In this document: positions 1 through 6,449 of the stretch, in pieces
Layout of the letters: each line of letters starts with the position of its first letter
How positions within the stretch are numbered: the stretch's first letter is position 1
The notes under the pieces: generated by a model
What the model was told of the DNA's origin: nothing
Database searches by the model: none
Seen by the model: only the letters and a program-made list of their open reading frames with translations
Made by a program: the position numbers and the translations under genes
Assembly (NCBI GenBank): GCA_002417905.1
Contig: DIDB01000001.1
Span: forward strand, 1 to 9,311
Source of the DNA: Pseudomonadaceae bacterium UBA5811
GTDB lineage: Bacteria > Pseudomonadota > Gammaproteobacteria > Pseudomonadales > Pseudomonadaceae
Length of the DNA: 9,311 nt
Reading direction: 5' to 3'

Positions 1-381
1 CCGCAGGTCGAACTGGTCGGGGCTGCCCTGGCGGTAGAACACATTGTCTTTGTGCGTGCCCGGGGGGGCCGGACGGGCCTGTCGATGCTCCGCGGTGCCG
101 TCGGCCAGGACCGTACCATCCTTGCCTACCAGGGGGCCCACGACGAGCCGCGGCGGGAGGTCCTCCCCCTGCCACGCTGCCGCTGGCTGTACTGCGCCGC
201 CGTGCTGGGCGACAGCCTTGTCCTCCAGCCGCAGCTGGTCGTTGGCACCCTTGTAGGCAAGGATGGTACGGTCCTGGCCGATGGCATCGAGGATCATCGA
301 CAGGCCCGTCTGGCCGCCCCGGGCACCGATAAAGTCAATGTGTTCTGCCGCCAGGGCAGCCATGACCTGTTCGCCCTGCGG
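1..381. repeat. Imperfect inverted duplication at the window edge (probable fold-back artefact)
   Basis: Bases 1-162 on the plus strand are a gap-free copy of the reverse complement of 220-381, since each position n pairs with 382-n. I count 22 mismatches in 162. Bases 163-219 form the unpaired loop. The right arm is part of the sugar kinase gene that reads intact from 624 on the minus strand. The left arm carries mostly first- and second-position codon changes, and no change produces an A in the plus-strand reading, which is unlike gene divergence. The loop read on the plus strand continues the kinase protein with a WLY segment typical of the family. The picture fits a strand that snapped back on itself, or low-quality read ends assembled at a contig edge, better than a biological repeat. 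Confidence 0.85.
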
Positions 382-624
382 GTCACTGCCCACCTTGCCC
401 AGAAAGGCCGTACGCAGGCCCAGCCGGGCAAAGGCCACGGCCGTGTTGGTACCCCCGCCGCCAATGGCCGTGTCCAGCTCTCGGATCAGGATTTTTCCCC
501 CCAGCGGATAGGCCAGCAGGCGCTCCATGGAGTGGCGGGTCTGGATCTGCACCAGCTCGGCATCTGTGGCGGCAAACAGGTCAACCGTGGCTGATCCCAT
601 GGTCACAACATCGTAATCGTGCAT
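220..624 (-). CDS. PfkB/ribokinase-family carbohydrate kinase, N-terminal part only
   Basis: ATP-dependent sugar or nucleoside kinase of the PfkB fold; the substrate cannot be told from this fragment. The start is the ATG at 622-624, preceded by a purine-rich AGGGA very close to it. The 135 visible codons begin MHDYDVVTMGSATVDLF, the usual first beta strand. Residues 55-69 (GGGGTNTAVAFARLG) are the N-terminal PfkB signature that binds the sugar, and residues 75-81 (LGKVGSD) continue the fold. Between them and the start is a lid-like stretch with PLGGKI. The catalytic C-terminal half with the anion-hole motif is missing because the sequence turns back on itself at about 220. In the loop (163-219), the plus strand encodes PRCRWLY, the next expected piece of the protein in inverted orientation. 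It stands alone, 62 bases from the yifB stop. Confidence 0.85.
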
Positions 625-672
625 ATCCCTGAATCTCGTTGACGGGTACTGGCGTTCAGGATAGAGCAAGTT

Positions 673-686
673 CCGCGAAAGCGCGG
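673..686 (-). terminator. Small hairpin directly after yifB
   Basis: CCGCG and CGCGG pair around a four-base loop immediately beyond the yifB stop codon. On the minus strand no U-tract follows, so this is at best a weak or Rho-assisted 3' end structure. Confidence 0.3.
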
Positions 687-2174
687 TTAACGGCCGGGCC
701 GGAATTGCAGCGCTTCGGCCAGATGGGCGCGCTGGATGGCGGGAGCTGCCTCCAGATCCGCCAGGGTACGGGCTACCCGCAGCACCCGGTGAGCGGCGCG
801 CAGTGACAGGCCCAGCCGCTCGCAGGCCTGCTCCAGCCACTGCTGGTCAGCCGCTGGCAGTGCACAATGCTGGCGCAGGCCATCCAGATCCAGAACGGCA
901 TTGGCCCGGCCCTGACGGTCCAGCTGGCGCTGACGGGCTGCCGCCACCCGGGCGGCGGACCGGGCTGTGCTCTCGTTGCCTTCAAGTGGTGCATTCAGCA
1001 CGGTACTTTCCCGGCTCATGGTCAAATACAGGTCAATCCGGTCCAGCAGTGGCCCGGAAATTTTGCTGCGATAACGGCGGATCTGTTCCGGAGTACAGTG
1101 GCAGCGGCCGGAGGGATCACCCAGATAGCCGCAGGGACAGGGGTTCATGGCTGCCACCAGCTGGAAGCGGGCCGGGAAGCGGACCTGATCCCTGGCCCGG
1201 GAAATGACGATTTCGCCGCTTTCCATGGGTTCGCGCAGCACTTCCAGCACCCGGCGGTCAAACTCCGGCAGCTCGTCCAGAAACAGCACGCCCTGGTGGG
1301 CCAGGGTGATTTCTCCCGGCCGGGGCCGGCTGCCGCCACCGACCAGGGCCGGAGCCGAGGCGCTGTGGTGGGGCTGGCGGAATGGCCGGGCGGGCCAGTG
1401 GCGCAGTGGGGTGGCACAGGTGATCGAGTGGATGGCGGCCACTTCAAGAGCCTCTGCGCCTTCCAGCGGGGGCAGCAGGCCGGGCAGGCGGCTGGCCAGC
1501 AGGGTTTTGCCGGTACCGGGGGGACCACAGAGCAGCAGGTTATGGGCACCGGCGGCGGCTATCAGCAGTGCCCGCCGGGCCAGCAGCTGGCCCTGGACAT
1601 CCGCCAGGTCCGGGCAGGTGGCGTTTTCCCGGGGCAGAGGCTGCCCTGACCACGGCTGCAGCAGCTGCTGGCCGCTGAAGTGGGCGGCGACTTCCAGCAG
1701 GTGATCTGCCGCAAAAATCTGCACTCCGGGGACCAGGCTGGCTTCTTCCGCATTGGCCCGGGGAATCAGCAGGGCCCGTCCGGCATTCCGGGCGGCAATA
1801 GCTGCAGGCAGGACACCCTGCACCGGGCGCAGGGCACCGGATAGCGCCAGTTCGCCCAGGCATTCCAGCTGCTCGGGAGGCTCCGGCAGCTGGCCGCTGG
1901 CGGCCAGAATTCCCAGGGCTATGGCCAGATCAAAGCGGCTGCCTTCCTTGGGCAGGTCGGCGGGTGCCAGATTCAGGGTGATGCGCCGGGCCGGAAAGTC
2001 AAAGCCGGAGGTCTGGATGGCACTGCGTACCCGGTCCTTGCTTTCCCGGACGGCGGTTTCCGGCAGGCCAACCAGGGTCAGTGCTGGCAGGCCATTGGCC
2101 AGATGGGCTTCCACGGTGACCGCCGGGGCTTCAATGCCCAGCTGGGCCCGGCTGTGGACTCTGGCCAGTGACAT
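687..2174 (-). CDS. comM: YifB/ComM-family magnesium-chelatase-like AAA+ ATPase
   Basis: Cytoplasmic AAA+ protein. ComM of this family is a hexameric helicase that drives branch migration when incoming single-stranded DNA is integrated during natural transformation. It is 495 residues, a normal full length. The N-terminal ChlI-type domain (about 1-165) has the characteristic GLPETAVRESKDRVRSAI segment at 36-53. The ATPase core has Walker A GPPGTGKT at 217-224, Walker B GVLFLDE at 295-301, and sensor/arginine residues around SGPLLDRIDL (373-382). Between them is the family's cysteine cluster CPCGYLGDPSGRCHC (346-360), with four cysteines that could bind a metal. The C-terminal helical ChlI_C domain follows from about 400. 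The start ATG has CGGAGCGG upstream in the 14-base gap from ubiK, so the two genes are probably co-transcribed. The stop is TAA. The gene is widespread also in bacteria not known to be competent, so competence is not implied. Confidence 0.96.
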   Translation of the reverse strand: MSLARVHSRAQLGIEAPAVTVEAHLANGLPALTLVGLPETAVRESKDRVRSAIQTSGFDFPARRITLNLAPADLPKEGSRFDLAIALGILAASGQLPEPPEQLECLGELALSGALRPVQGVLPAAIAARNAGRALLIPRANAEEASLVPGVQIFAADHLLEVAAHFSGQQLLQPWSGQPLPRENATCPDLADVQGQLLARRALLIAAAGAHNLLLCGPPGTGKTLLASRLPGLLPPLEGAEALEVAAIHSITCATPLRHWPARPFRQPHHSASAPALVGGGSRPRPGEITLAHQGVLFLDELPEFDRRVLEVLREPMESGEIVISRARDQVRFPARFQLVAAMNPCPCGYLGDPSGRCHCTPEQIRRYRSKISGPLLDRIDLYLTMSRESTVLNAPLEGNESTARSAARVAAARQRQLDRQGRANAVLDLDGLRQHCALPAADQQWLEQACERLGLSLRAAHRVLRVARTLADLEAAPAIQRAHLAEALQFRPGR

Positions 2175-2188
2175 GAATCCGCTCCGGG

Positions 2189-2443
2189 TCAGGCCTGCCC
2201 GGCCTGCTGCTCCAGCCCGGCGACCCGCTGCTCCAGGGCCTCCAGCCGGGCCCGGGTGTGGGCCAGTACGGCCATCTGGGTTTCAAACTCGTCACGGCTG
2301 ACCACGTCCAGCCGGCTCAGGGCGCCCTGGAGCAGGATTTTCAGCTGGGCTTCCAGTTCACTGCGGGACAGGGGATTTTCACCATTCAGCAGGCGGCTGG
2401 CCTGGCTGCTGAGGGCATCAATAACGGTTTTTGGGGCGAGCAT
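2189..2443 (-). CDS. ubiK: Ubiquinone biosynthesis accessory factor UbiK (YqiC/BMFP family)
   Basis: Small coiled-coil protein that in Enterobacteria binds UbiJ and membrane lipid and supports the soluble ubiquinone-synthesis complex. I chose the ATG at 2441-2443 (84 residues), because it gives the family's usual N-terminus MLAPKTVIDALSSQ and has ACAGGA eight bases upstream. A longer reading to 2539 adds 32 residues with no family resemblance. Residues 1-45 form the amphipathic segment, with the conserved SRSELEAQLK stretch at 26-35. Residues 52-81 have a heptad pattern of Leu and Val (EALEQRVAGLEQQ) fitting the trimeric coiled coil. It lies 14 bases before yifB on the same strand and is divergent from glnK. 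This order is known from Pseudomonas chromosomes. Confidence 0.92.
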   Translation of the reverse strand: MLAPKTVIDALSSQASRLLNGENPLSRSELEAQLKILLQGALSRLDVVSRDEFETQMAVLAHTRARLEALEQRVAGLEQQAGQA

Positions 2444-2471
2444 GGGTACATTCCTGTAGCAAAATGCCCGC

Positions 2472-2480
2472 AGTCTAGCA
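2472..2480 (-). promoter_or_regulatory. Candidate extended -10 box for ubiK-yifB
   Basis: On the minus strand the sequence reads TGCTAGACT, an extended -10 pattern (TGN then TAGACT), ending 28 bases upstream of the ubiK start. I see no good -35 hexamer at 16-18 bases, so the call rests on the extended -10 alone. Confidence 0.35.
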
Positions 2481-2511
2481 TTCGCTCCGGCCCCCCGCCT
2501 GCGTCCGGCTG

Positions 2512-2530
2512 CCACCATCGGGGGTGTGAT
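2512..2530 (+). promoter_or_regulatory. Possible NtrC half-dyad upstream of the glnK promoter
   Basis: The sequence TGCCACCATCGGGGGTGTG resembles the NtrC enhancer site (TGCACC and GGTGCA arms) with one extra base in the spacer and imperfect outer bases. It lies roughly 100 bases upstream of the inferred transcription start, a usual enhancer distance. The match is partial and could be chance. Confidence 0.22.
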
Positions 2531-2602
2531 ATGGCTCAATATTCAGGCAACTGGCAGCCCTTCCTGACGGTGCCCAGCCGGCTGTTTCCGGCATAATAAT
2601 TC

Positions 2603-2617
2603 TGGCGCTTTTTTTGC
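2603..2617 (+). promoter_or_regulatory. Sigma-54 (RpoN) -24/-12 promoter of glnK-amtB
   Basis: TGGCGCTTTTTTTGC matches the RpoN consensus (TGGCAC-N5-TTGC): GG at 2604-2605 and GC at 2616-2617 with exactly ten bases between them. The start of transcription would be near 2629, giving a leader of about 127 bases before glnK. In Proteobacteria glnK-amtB is commonly transcribed by RpoN with phosphorylated NtrC under nitrogen limitation, which fits this placement. Confidence 0.85.
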
Positions 2618-2740
2618 GTGTACTCCGGCCGCACTGGACATTCCGGATCGCTGCCCCGGGCCGCAATGGCAGCCAGGCGCAGCGTCTGCCCTGCAGGCAG
2701 AGCCATGCCGGTCCGGCATATTCCGGAGCAGACCGATTAA

Positions 2741-3094
<354 letters not shown>

Positions 3095-3121
3095 TTCCAG
3101 TCATTCAGGAGAAACATAACG

Positions 3122-4456
3122 ATGAGACTGCGACATATCGCAGGCCCGGGCGCCCTGCTGGCGCTGCTGATGCCCGCGCTGGCCCGGGCCCAGGAAGTGG
3201 CTGAAATTGTGGAGGCCGGTCCGGATTCGGGGGATACCGCCTGGATGCTGACGGCCACGGCACTGGTCCTGTTCATGACGGTGCCTGGCTTGGCACTGTT
3301 TTACGGTGGCATGGTCCGCTCCAAGAACATCCTGTCGGTCATGATGCAGTGTTTTGCCAGTACCTGCCTGATGAGCATCCTGTGGATGGTTTATGGCTAC
3401 AGTCTGGCTTTTGACAGTGCAGGCATGGATGCTTCCAGCCTCAGCCTGAGTACCTTTATCGGTGGCCTTGACCGGGCCTTCTTCAGTGGTCTGGGTGTGG
3501 ACAGCCTGACCGGCACGGTACCGGAAAGCGTGTTTGCTACCTTCCAGATGACCTTTGCCATTATCACGCCGGCCCTGATTGTCGGTGCGTTTGCCGAGCG
3601 GATGAAGTTTTCGGCCACCCTGCTGTTCATGGCGGTCTGGTTTACCCTGGTGTATGCCCCGATTGCCCATATGGTCTGGGGGGGAGACGGTGCCCTGATG
3701 TGGGACTGGGGGGTTCTGGACTTCGCCGGCGGTACCGTGGTGCATATCAACGCCGGGGTGGCCGGTCTGGTGACCTGTCTGGTGCTGGGGCCGCGCCGTG
3801 GCTTTGGTGAGGCGGCAATGATGCCGCATAACCTGGGCTTTACCCTGACCGGTGCGGCCATGCTCTGGGTCGGCTGGTTCGGCTTTAACGCCGGCTCTGC
3901 GGTAGCGGCCAACGGCACGGCGGGTATGGCCATGCTGGTGACCCAGGTGGCCACTGCGGCTGCAGCCCTGGGCTGGATGGTTGTGGAGTGGAAAGTCCAT
4001 GGTAAACCCAGCGCTCTGGGGATTGCTTCCGGCGTGGTGGCCGGTCTGGTGGCCATCACCCCGGCTGCCGGTACGGTTGGTCCGGTGGGCGCCCTGTTTA
4101 TCGGCCTGATTGCCGGTGTGGTCTGCTTCTTCTGTGCCACCAGCCTCAAGCGCCGCTTTGGTTATGACGACTCGCTGGATGCCTTTGGCGTGCATGGTGT
4201 GGGGGGCATGATAGGCGCCATCCTGACGGGCCTGTTCGCTGCACCGGCTTTTGGCGGCTTTGGTGAGGTGGACAGCATCGGCCTGCAGCTGTGGATCCAG
4301 ATCAAGGGCGTACTGTTTACGGTCATTTACACCAGTGTAGTGACCTATGTGATTCTCAAGGTCATTGACCGGGTTGTTGGTCTGCGGGTTAGTGAAGAGC
4401 AGGAGCTCGAAGGGCTGGATATTTCCCTGCACGAAGAGCGTGGCTATAACCTCTGA
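3122..4456 (+). CDS. amtB: Ammonium transporter AmtB (Amt/Mep/Rh family)
   Basis: Trimeric inner-membrane channel for ammonium/ammonia, used when external ammonium is scarce and gated by GlnK. It is 444 residues. Residues 1-23 form a cleavable signal peptide ending ARAQ, typical of AmtB, followed by eleven hydrophobic segments. By alignment with remembered E. coli AmtB, the substrate-site Trp is W186 (HMVWGG), the conserved Asp is D200 (LDFAGGTVVHIN), the pore twin histidines are H208 and H358 (FGVHGVGGMIG), and the gate phenylalanine lies in GWFGFNAG (251-258). The C-terminal cytoplasmic tail (GLRVSEEQELEGLDISLHEERGYNL region, 420-444) carries the conserved regulatory residues. The start is preceded by CAGGAGAAA. 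It is the second gene of the glnK operon, and a strong terminator follows 28 bases after the stop. Confidence 0.98.
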   Translation: MRLRHIAGPGALLALLMPALARAQEVAEIVEAGPDSGDTAWMLTATALVLFMTVPGLALFYGGMVRSKNILSVMMQCFASTCLMSILWMVYGYSLAFDSAGMDASSLSLSTFIGGLDRAFFSGLGVDSLTGTVPESVFATFQMTFAIITPALIVGAFAERMKFSATLLFMAVWFTLVYAPIAHMVWGGDGALMWDWGVLDFAGGTVVHINAGVAGLVTCLVLGPRRGFGEAAMMPHNLGFTLTGAAMLWVGWFGFNAGSAVAANGTAGMAMLVTQVATAAAALGWMVVEWKVHGKPSALGIASGVVAGLVAITPAAGTVGPVGALFIGLIAGVVCFFCATSLKRRFGYDDSLDAFGVHGVGGMIGAILTGLFAAPAFGGFGEVDSIGLQLWIQIKGVLFTVIYTSVVTYVILKVIDRVVGLRVSEEQELEGLDISLHEERGYNL

Positions 4457-4484
4457 GGGGTGAACGCCTGACGCTGGCCATCAT

Positions 4485-4520
4485 GTAAAACAGGGGCGCC
4501 TTCAGGCGCCCCTGTTTTAC
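4485..4520. terminator. Perfect 16-bp bidirectional terminator after amtB
   Basis: GTAAAACAGGGGCGCC (4485-4500) pairs completely with 4505-4520 around the loop TTCA. The stem has a GC-rich core with an A-run on one side and a T-run on the other, so it can work in both directions. It closes the glnK-amtB operon and separates it from the AT-rich spacer. Confidence 0.93.
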
Positions 4521-4600
4521 GGATGATTTTTATTTTGGGCTGCTGGCTATATCCAGAACTTGTGTGAATTTTCTGGTGGATTTTTTAGTTTGCATTCCTG

Positions 4601-4625
4601 TTTTCTTAAGTAAGTATTAAGAAAA
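4601..4625. promoter_or_regulatory. AT-rich perfect dyad, candidate operator
   Basis: TTTTCTTAA (4601-4609) and TTAAGAAAA (4617-4625) are exact inverted copies separated by seven bases. The centre-to-centre distance is 16 bases, about one and a half helical turns. The site is 122 bases upstream of the kinase start. It has no GC-rich stem, so it does not look like a terminator. The binding protein is unknown. Confidence 0.4.
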
Positions 4626-4717
4626 TTATCTAGTTATAAATAAACTGATATTTCAAAAAATTTACGTTTTATTTTCGAAAGTTTTATTGAGTGCCTTATG
4701 TCATAAAAAAGAGAATG

Positions 4718-4736
4718 TCTGGATATTAAATCCAGA
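4718..4736 (+). promoter_or_regulatory. Leader hairpin just upstream of the kinase start
   Basis: TCTGGAT pairs with ATCCAGA around ATTAA. The right arm (4730-4736) overlaps AGAAAG, the only purine-rich stretch in ribosome-binding position before the ATG at 4748, so the hairpin could limit translation. A second copy of ATCCAGA at 4551-4557 offers an alternative partner for the left arm. Confidence 0.35.
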
Positions 4737-4747
4737 AAGCCGGACTA

Positions 4748-5470
4748 ATGACACAGCGACAATCGTTTAACAGGGCTGAAAAGCGCAAGTCACCCATTAT
4801 TGCAATTGTGGGTGCGGATGGCAGTGGCAAAACGACCATCAGCCATGAACTGCTGGATCTGCTCGCGGATTACCAGCCTGCTGTGTTATGTCATCTGGGC
4901 AAGCAGACCGGGAACATGCGTCGGGCCATGCGCCAGTATACCCTTGGCAAAAAGGTGGACCGCCAGATCAAGAAAGCCGGAGCCGTCGCTAGGGAGCGTG
5001 GAGTATCGTTTCCGGTGGCACTGTTCATGTTTACGGCATCGGCCCGGCGCATTCTGCGTTTTGCAAAGATGCTCTGCCTGCACCGGATGGGGTATGCCAT
5101 CCTGACGGACCGTTATCCGCAGACGGCCGTGTACCGGGTGATGGACGGGCCGCTCCTGCCGGGCCGGCACTATGCCGATATCGGGGCGAAAGCCCTTATG
5201 CGTCTGGAATACTGGTTCTACCGGAAGCTGGCCAGTGTTCGCCCCGACGTGGTAATCCGCCTGAATGTTGATCTGGACACGGCCATCAGCCGCAAGCCGG
5301 ACCACGGTGCACTGTCTCTGGAGCGGAAGGTACTGGCTGTCCAGAAGCTGGCGTTTAATGGTGCACCGGTTGTTGACCTGGACGCGGGGCAGCCGCTGGA
5401 AGATGTTCTGGAGCAGGCCCGGGCGGTTGTCCGTTCGGTGATGGCAGGTTATCCGCCATCAGGCCGGTGA
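4748..5470 (+). CDS. Thymidylate-kinase-like P-loop nucleoside/nucleotide kinase
   Basis: P-loop kinase of the thymidylate-kinase-like superfamily, 240 residues. Walker A is GADGSGKTT at 22-30, after a short polar tail. DRYP at 121-124 is the DR motif that in dTMP kinases contacts the acceptor. A LID-like region with Arg182, Lys183, Glu192, Arg193 and Lys194 follows VVIRLNVDLDTA (168-179). The helix-rich basic insert between about 50 and 110 is longer than in housekeeping Tmk. Such divergent members often sit in polysaccharide or secondary-metabolite loci, but no such partner is visible here, so the acceptor is unknown. The start has only a weak Shine-Dalgarno, partly in a hairpin. The stop lies 19 bases from the convergent gene at 5490. 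The housekeeping dTMP kinase is less likely, given the insert and context. Confidence 0.8.
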   Translation: MTQRQSFNRAEKRKSPIIAIVGADGSGKTTISHELLDLLADYQPAVLCHLGKQTGNMRRAMRQYTLGKKVDRQIKKAGAVARERGVSFPVALFMFTASARRILRFAKMLCLHRMGYAILTDRYPQTAVYRVMDGPLLPGRHYADIGAKALMRLEYWFYRKLASVRPDVVIRLNVDLDTAISRKPDHGALSLERKVLAVQKLAFNGAPVVDLDAGQPLEDVLEQARAVVRSVMAGYPPSGR

Positions 5471-5489
5471 TGCCGGGCCGGGAGCTGTT

Positions 5490-6041
5490 TCAGCAGGCGC
5501 TGTCCAGCCGGGCGACCGCCTGGAGCCGGCTGGCGATTTCTTCTGGCAGATCAATTGGCTGCAGGTCATAGTCCAGTTCTTTCCTGACCCGTTTCAGCAC
5601 CAGCTCGTCATGCATCCTGCCCATCAGCCCGTTGATGGTGGCCAGATACAGGGAAATGGCATCAAGGTGGGCCGAGGGACTGAGGGTCCGGCGGGTGTCG
5701 TTCAGGGCAATGCGCCGGCTGATAATCTTGCGCAGTTCGTGGAACTGCCGGGCGGTCAGCGGGTGTTCCTGCTGCAGGATTCCGGCAAGATGGGCCTGCT
5801 CTCCGGCACGGTAGTGCTGGAAGCTGTGAGCGGAAGACAGGCCGGTACGCTCAATCTCAAGGCGCAGCGACTCCAGGAAATCCTCCTGTAGCTGGCGGAC
5901 CAGCCGGATGCCCAGCTTCAGGCTTTTAAAGCGCCGGCCACTTCTAAAGGCATCCTGGAAGTCCCCCATCAGCCGGGTCACTGCATGCAGGCTGTCCGGA
6001 TAGACATGCGGCTCGCTGCAGTTTGCGCAGGCAAAGCGCAC
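5490..6041 (-). CDS. Unrecognised helical protein, downstream part of an amber-interrupted frame
   Basis: I do not recognise this protein. The uninterrupted reading of 183 residues starts at a GTG (6039-6041) with no clear Shine-Dalgarno. It opens VRFACANCSEPHVYPD, with a CxxC pair, and then appears almost wholly alpha-helical with many charged residues (for example DFLESLRLEIERTG and the RKIISRRIALNDTRR region), ending DSAC. No membrane segment lies in this part. The frame continues upstream without a stop to 6237 and, past one TAG, to an ATG at 6353. The GTG is therefore probably not the original start. It converges on the kinase gene with 19 bases between the stops and no terminator. The stop is TGA. 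Third codon positions are GC-rich as in the neighbours, which supports real coding. Confidence 0.65.
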   Translation of the reverse strand: MRFACANCSEPHVYPDSLHAVTRLMGDFQDAFRSGRRFKSLKLGIRLVRQLQEDFLESLRLEIERTGLSSAHSFQHYRAGEQAHLAGILQQEHPLTARQFHELRKIISRRIALNDTRRTLSPSAHLDAISLYLATINGLMGRMHDELVLKRVRKELDYDLQPIDLPEEIASRLQAVARLDSAC

Positions 6042-6353
6042 CTGCTTGAAACGGGCCCGTATGTGCTTGAAACGGACTGATTGCCTGAGTGTGGCCGAGC
6101 CCAGTCCCAGTACGCTCAGGACAATACGGATAACCAGCCAGCGGGTCGCCCGGACGTTGACTGCGGAAACCAGCAGCTGCCAGGAAAGGCAGTAACAGCG
6201 GGCCAGTTCTTCTTCACTGAGTCCGGGCTCGGACTATCCGGGACAGGGTGCCGACAGGGTAATCTGGTCATTATCCAGAACATGGTTCATTAATGCAGAC
6301 AGCTGCTCTTGGCCAGCCGTAAAGGCACTCACTGAGAACGGGTAAAGTTGCAT
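6042..6353 (-). pseudogene. Upstream in-frame continuation of the 5490 gene with one TAG codon
   Basis: Reading the same frame upstream gives ATG at 6351-6353, 39 sense codons (MQLYPFSVSAFTAG...), TAG at 6234-6236, and then 64 further sense codons to the GTG at 6041. The whole frame would be 287 codons. The part after the TAG looks like protein: SEPGLSEEELARCYC, a hydrophobic stretch W72-L89 that could be a membrane segment, and then the basic RFKHIRA-RFKQVRF repeat. No ATG or GTG lies between the TAG and 6041. I see no Shine-Dalgarno before the ATG. The TAG may be a recent nonsense mutation (for example from CAG), a base-call error or, least likely, readthrough. None of the other complete genes here ends in TAG. 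Confidence 0.5.
6043..6075 (-). repeat. Tandem 21-base (seven-codon) repeat unit
   Basis: TGCTTGAAACGG occurs at 6043-6054 and again at 6064-6075, exactly 21 bases apart. On the coding strand this gives RFKHIRA followed by RFKQVRF. The palindrome ACGGGCCCGT (6051-6060) lies at the junction. It encodes a basic patch after the possible membrane segment of the interrupted gene. Confidence 0.6.
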
Positions 6354-6449
6354 GGAGATCAGCGGTTTTAATGTTTAATAATGTCGGCGGCAAATAATAC
6401 CTGACTGACCGCCTTTATATGTGTGGTCATGGCATGGCGGCCGGTTTTA

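Larger units (their letters stand above)
4521..4747. other. AT-rich spacer before the thymidylate-kinase-like gene
   Basis: These 227 bases are clearly richer in A and T than the rest of the window and hold no gene I can support. They contain two perfect dyads listed separately (4601-4625 and 4718-4736). Promoter-like boxes such as TATAAA at 4635-4640 exist, but none has a convincing -35 partner at the right spacing. Confidence 0.7.

Noticed and set aside
52..594. Plus-strand open frame of 180 codons at the left edge
   Set aside because: It crosses the inverted duplication and then runs antisense to the sugar kinase; the protein reads as kinase sequence followed by its antisense translation.
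867..1649. Plus-strand frame of 260 codons
   Set aside because: It is antisense to yifB, whose motifs are intact throughout; composition is that of a shadow frame.
3101..4432. Long minus-strand frame of 443 codons
   Set aside because: It is the exact antisense shadow of amtB, His/Gln/Gly-rich with no family resemblance, and results from GC-rich codon use.
4521..5470. Mobile island carrying the kinase gene
   Set aside because: The spacer is AT-rich, but there is no integrase, transposase, attachment repeat or tRNA, and the kinase itself has codon use like its neighbours.
6386..6413. Dyad GGCGG...CCGCC between the interrupted gene and the PAS gene
   Set aside because: Only five pairs around an 18-base loop with no U-run; too weak to call a terminator.
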